Positions 4,810-7,150 of a stretch of 7,150 bases of DNA are shown here, piece by piece. The stretch's first letter is position 1. Each line of letters starts with the position of its first letter. Made by a program: the position numbers and the translations under genes. Source of the DNA: Chthoniobacterales bacterium (lineage in GTDB: Bacteria > Verrucomicrobiota > Verrucomicrobiia > Chthoniobacterales > UBA10450); the NCBI GenBank assembly GCA_013695905.1, contig JACCZQ010000052.1:1-7150 (forward strand). The letters run 5' to 3'. The notes beneath the pieces are model-generated. The model saw nothing but the letters and a program-made list of their open reading frames with translations. It was not told the origin of the DNA and ran no database searches.

Positions 4810-6849
4810 ATGAAGAATTTACTTCGCAGAGAGACACCGCACGTCGTTCGCCGCATGCCCTGGAAAGCGGGCGAGTCGCTTCTCGAGCGCGAATGGATCG
4901 TGACGAACGGGCTCGGCGGTTATGCGACCGGGACAGTCTCGGGCGCGGTGACGCGGAAGTACCACGGGCTGCTCGTAGCGGCGCTCGCAGCGCCTCTGGG
5001 CCGGACCGTGATGTGGAGTCACCTCGCTGAGTCGCTGCGTTTCGGAGAGGATGATGTGGTCTCCTTCGGCGCGGAGGAACGTGCCGGGGGCCAGCTCGAT
5101 CTGGGTGGGGCCGATCATCTACTGGAGTTTCGCCTGGAGGATGGGCTGCCGGTCTGGACTTACCGGGTGCGGAATGTGGTGCTGGAGAAGCGGCTGTTTC
5201 TGCCGCACCTCCAGAATACGGTGCATGTTACCTACCGGGTGATCGAGGGTGAAACGCGGCCGCGCCTGGAGCTGCGGCCGGCCTTCAAGTTCCGTCACCA
5301 CGAGGCGCCGGTCGATTCTGCATTGGAGGAAGCTCCCCGGGTGACTGAGAGCGGTGGCGGGTATGAAATCACCGCGCAGACGGGCGAATTTCCGCCGCTG
5401 CGGATGAAGCTGAGCGGCGAGAACTCCGGTTTTTCTGATGCCCCTGCGCACGTGCATCAGGTGATCTACCGGACGGAGCAGCAGCGCGGCTACGCCCATG
5501 AGGGCGATCTCTGGAGCCCGGGCTGCTTCGCGCTCGATCTGGCGGCGAAAGGAACAGCCACCCTCACCGGCACCACCGAGGAGTGGGAGGTGGCGGAGGC
5601 GCTGGCGCCGGAAGAGGCGCGCGAGGCGGAGCTGCAGCGGCGGGCGCGCTTGCTCGAAGAGGCTGCACCTGCTGCGCGGGCCGGGTTCGCGGCGGAGCTG
5701 GTGCTCGCAGCGGATCAATTCGTCATCAGGCCGGCGGCGCGGCCGGGGAACCGCGGCGACGCGCGGACGGTCATCGCCGGCTATCACTGGTTCACGGATT
5801 GGGGCCGCGACACAATGATCAGCCTGGAGGGGCTGACGCTCACCACCGGGCGCGAAGCTGAGGCGGGAAACATTTTCCGCACGTTTGCGGAGTATGTGCG
5901 TAATGGATTGATCCCGAACATGTTTCCGGATAACCAGAGCGAGGGCCTCTATCACACCGCCGATGCGACGCTCTGGTTTTTCCACGCGATGCATCGCTAC
6001 ACCGAATACAGCGGCGACCGCGCGACGCTGCAGTCGCTTCTCCCGACGCTGGTCGAGATCGCTGAGCAGCACCTGCGGGGGACAAAGTTCAATATTCGCG
6101 TGGATCCAGCGGATGGTCTGCTGGCGCAAGGCGCCGAGGGTTATCAGCTGACGTGGATGGATGCGAAGATGGACGATTGGGTGGTGACTCCCCGGCGCGG
6201 CAAGGCCGTGGAGTTGAACGCGCTCTGGTACAACGCGCTGCGGCTCCTCGAACACTGGCTGAGCGAGAGCGGAGACGCCGAGGCGGCCGCGCGCTTCAGC
6301 GGGAATGCTGATCGCACGCGGGCGTCATTCAACGAGCGGTTCTGGTTCGAGGAGGGCGGCTACCTCTATGATGTCGTGGATTGCAACGATGAGAGCGGCA
6401 CCTGCGACTCTGCCTGCCGGCCGAATCAGCTGTTCACCATCTCGCTGGAGCACCCGGTGCTCGAGGAAAGGCGGTGGGCGTCGGTGGTCGCAGTGGCGGA
6501 GCGCCAGCTGCTCACGCCGGTGGGGTTGCGCTCGCTGGCGCCTGGAGATCCGCATTACCAGCCCATCTACAGTGGCGATCTGCGCTCACGGGACGGCGCT
6601 TATCACCAGGGGACCGTTTGGGGCTGGTTGATCGGGCCGTTCGTGGACGCGTGGATGAAGGCGCACCCGGAGGAACCGAAGCGGGCGCGGCAGTTCCTCA
6701 CCGGATTCGAGGAGCATCTGGATCACGCGGGGCTGGGCACGATCAGCGAAGTGTTCGACGCGCGGGAGCCGCACATCCCCGGCGGTTGCATCGCGCAGGC
6801 GTGGAGCGTGGCGGAGGTGCTGCGTTGCTGGGTCAAGACAGCGACCTAG
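4810..6849 (+). CDS. Glycogen debranching enzyme, bacterial GDE_N/GDE_C type (amylo-alpha-1,6-glucosidase)
   Basis: Predicted cytosolic enzyme of 679 residues that hydrolyses alpha-1,6 branch points of glycogen or limit dextrins (GH133-like). The amino-terminal domain (about 20-260) has the hallmark EWIVTNGLGGYATGTV (28-43) and TRKYHGLLVAAL (48-59). The carboxy-terminal alpha/alpha-barrel (about 290-675) has GYHWFTDWGRDTMISLEGL (324-342), LTWMDAKMDDW (447-457), VELNALWYNAL (467-477), RPNQ (537-540), GTVWGWLIGPF (601-611) and SEVFD (646-650). Asp451 and Glu647 are plausible acid/base residues by analogy with related barrels; this is inference. Length is normal for the family. It is not GlgX, which is a GH13 enzyme with different motifs. 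Three cysteines (525, 532, 536) lie just before RPNQ in a loop where I do not expect them. No signal peptide is seen. The ATG at 4810 has only a weak TAGGGT upstream. The TAG stop lies inside the terminal repeat of element copy C. No other glycogen gene is in the window. Confidence 0.93.
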   Translation: MKNLLRRETPHVVRRMPWKAGESLLEREWIVTNGLGGYATGTVSGAVTRKYHGLLVAALAAPLGRTVMWSHLAESLRFGEDDVVSFGAEERAGGQLDLGGADHLLEFRLEDGLPVWTYRVRNVVLEKRLFLPHLQNTVHVTYRVIEGETRPRLELRPAFKFRHHEAPVDSALEEAPRVTESGGGYEITAQTGEFPPLRMKLSGENSGFSDAPAHVHQVIYRTEQQRGYAHEGDLWSPGCFALDLAAKGTATLTGTTEEWEVAEALAPEEAREAELQRRARLLEEAAPAARAGFAAELVLAADQFVIRPAARPGNRGDARTVIAGYHWFTDWGRDTMISLEGLTLTTGREAEAGNIFRTFAEYVRNGLIPNMFPDNQSEGLYHTADATLWFFHAMHRYTEYSGDRATLQSLLPTLVEIAEQHLRGTKFNIRVDPADGLLAQGAEGYQLTWMDAKMDDWVVTPRRGKAVELNALWYNALRLLEHWLSESGDAEAAARFSGNADRTRASFNERFWFEEGGYLYDVVDCNDESGTCDSACRPNQLFTISLEHPVLEERRWASVVAVAERQLLTPVGLRSLAPGDPHYQPIYSGDLRSRDGAYHQGTVWGWLIGPFVDAWMKAHPEEPKRARQFLTGFEEHLDHAGLGTISEVFDAREPHIPGGCIAQAWSVAEVLRCWVKTAT

Positions 6850-6923
6850 TGCTCTGGCAGCCCTGTTCTGATGGGGACACCACGGCGATCTCTGACTCCG
6901 CTCAATCAGATCTGGCACGGCAC

Positions 6924-7057
6924 GCCGGAGTTTCGCCTGGGCGAGCGGCTCTCGACAAGTGCCGGAGGCACGACGGAATGAAGCCCGGAGCGGCGCGCAG
7001 CAGAGCTCCGGGTCTGCGCCAAGCTGGAGAACCCAACCCCCAGCGGGGGTGACGGAA
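6924..7057 (-). repeat. Three-hairpin module, copy C left arm (reverse orientation)
   Basis: This is the most diverged arm, yet it folds the same way. Order: GCCGGAGTTT box (6924-6933); H3 GTGCC-GGA-GGCAC (6959-6971); H2 CCCGGAGC (6984-6991) with GCTCCGGG (7005-7012); H1 ACCCCC-AGC-GGGGGT (7036-7050); GACGGAA (7051-7057). The spacings are 12 and 23 bases. All three stems differ from copy A or B by changes on both sides that keep the pairing. Confidence 0.78.
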
Positions 7058-7106
7058 CGCACTCGACCACCATCTCACCCGCACGCGAGACACGCTCACC
7101 CATCGT

Positions 7107-7150
7107 TCCGTCGCCCCTTCCGGGGCTGGAGCACTTTCACGGCACCTGAC
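7107..7150 (+). repeat. Three-hairpin module, copy C right arm (partial, forward orientation)
   Basis: TCCGTC (7107-7112) and H1 GCCCC-TTCC-GGGGC (7113-7126) are present, followed by the spacer up to GCACCTGAC. This is nearly the same as copy B up to the point just before its H2. H2 and H3 would lie beyond the window. Confidence 0.75.

Larger units (their letters stand above)
6846..7150. mobile_element. Intergenic hairpin element, copy C (right end outside window)
   Basis: The left end is CTAGTGCTCTGGCA (6846-6859), 12 of 14 bases as in copy B. Similarity to the copy B left end continues through TGATGGG (6869-6875). A complete reverse-oriented module (6924-7057) follows, then about 48 bases of spacer. 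A forward module then begins at 7107 and is cut by the window end; its 7106-7150 matches 3094-3138 of copy B at 42 of 45 bases. The head-to-head plan is the same as in copy A. The first bases overlap the last codon and the stop of the debranching enzyme gene. No gene is credible in this 301-base stretch after 6849. Confidence 0.76.

Noticed and set aside
5119..6255. 378-residue open frame on the minus strand
   Set aside because: It lies wholly antisense to the well-supported debranching enzyme, with Arg/Pro/Leu-rich sequence and no motif. It is a shadow frame.
6984..7050. Rho-independent terminator for the debranching enzyme gene
   Set aside because: The stems are strong but none is followed by a T-run. 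The same hairpins occur upstream of genes too. They might still slow transcription, but a terminator call is not supported.

Overview
The window is GC-rich and looks like a chromosomal segment of a free-living bacterium, most likely of the phylum Verrucomicrobiota (Chthoniobacter/Spartobacteria- or Opitutae-like). This is an inference. It rests on the pair of C-terminal repeats in the large secreted protein, which are common on exported proteins of that phylum, and on the style of the GC-rich hairpin repeats between genes. No rRNA, tRNA, CRISPR array, integrase or transposase gene is visible.

Layout: (1) 1-301 is the right-hand part of an intergenic hairpin element (copy A). (2) 385-2997 (+) is an 870-residue exported zinc metalloprotease of the matrixin type, fused to an Ig-like domain, a YVTN-type beta-propeller and two C-terminal repeats. 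(3) 3012-3267 is a complete, shorter copy of the element (copy B), bounded by 14-bp inverted repeats. (4) 3336-4085 (+) is a UbiE/MenG-like SAM-dependent methyltransferase. (5) 4082-4717 (-) is uracil phosphoribosyltransferase (upp), tail to tail with the methyltransferase and overlapping it by 4 bases. (6) 4718-4809 is a short divergent gap holding a degenerate ACACAGAG-type repeat. (7) 4810-6849 (+) is a bacterial-type glycogen debranching enzyme. (8) 6846-7150 is the start of a third element (copy C), whose end supplies the stop codon of the debranching enzyme.

The four genes do not form one pathway: protein secretion, small-molecule methylation (possibly quinone synthesis), pyrimidine salvage and glycogen or alpha-glucan breakdown. 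Strands alternate and no operon is evident. What unites the window is the repeat family. It fills both long intergenic gaps, at 2998-3335 and after 6849, and most of the space upstream of the protease gene. Its modules carry three successive hairpins with nearly fixed spacing and an invariant TCCGTC/GACGGA box. The stems differ between copies by paired, compensatory changes, so the folded structure appears to be what is conserved. The modules sit head to head inside ends of the form CTAGTGCTTTGTCA. This suggests a non-autonomous, MITE-like or REP/BIME-like mobile element and is the most interesting signal here.
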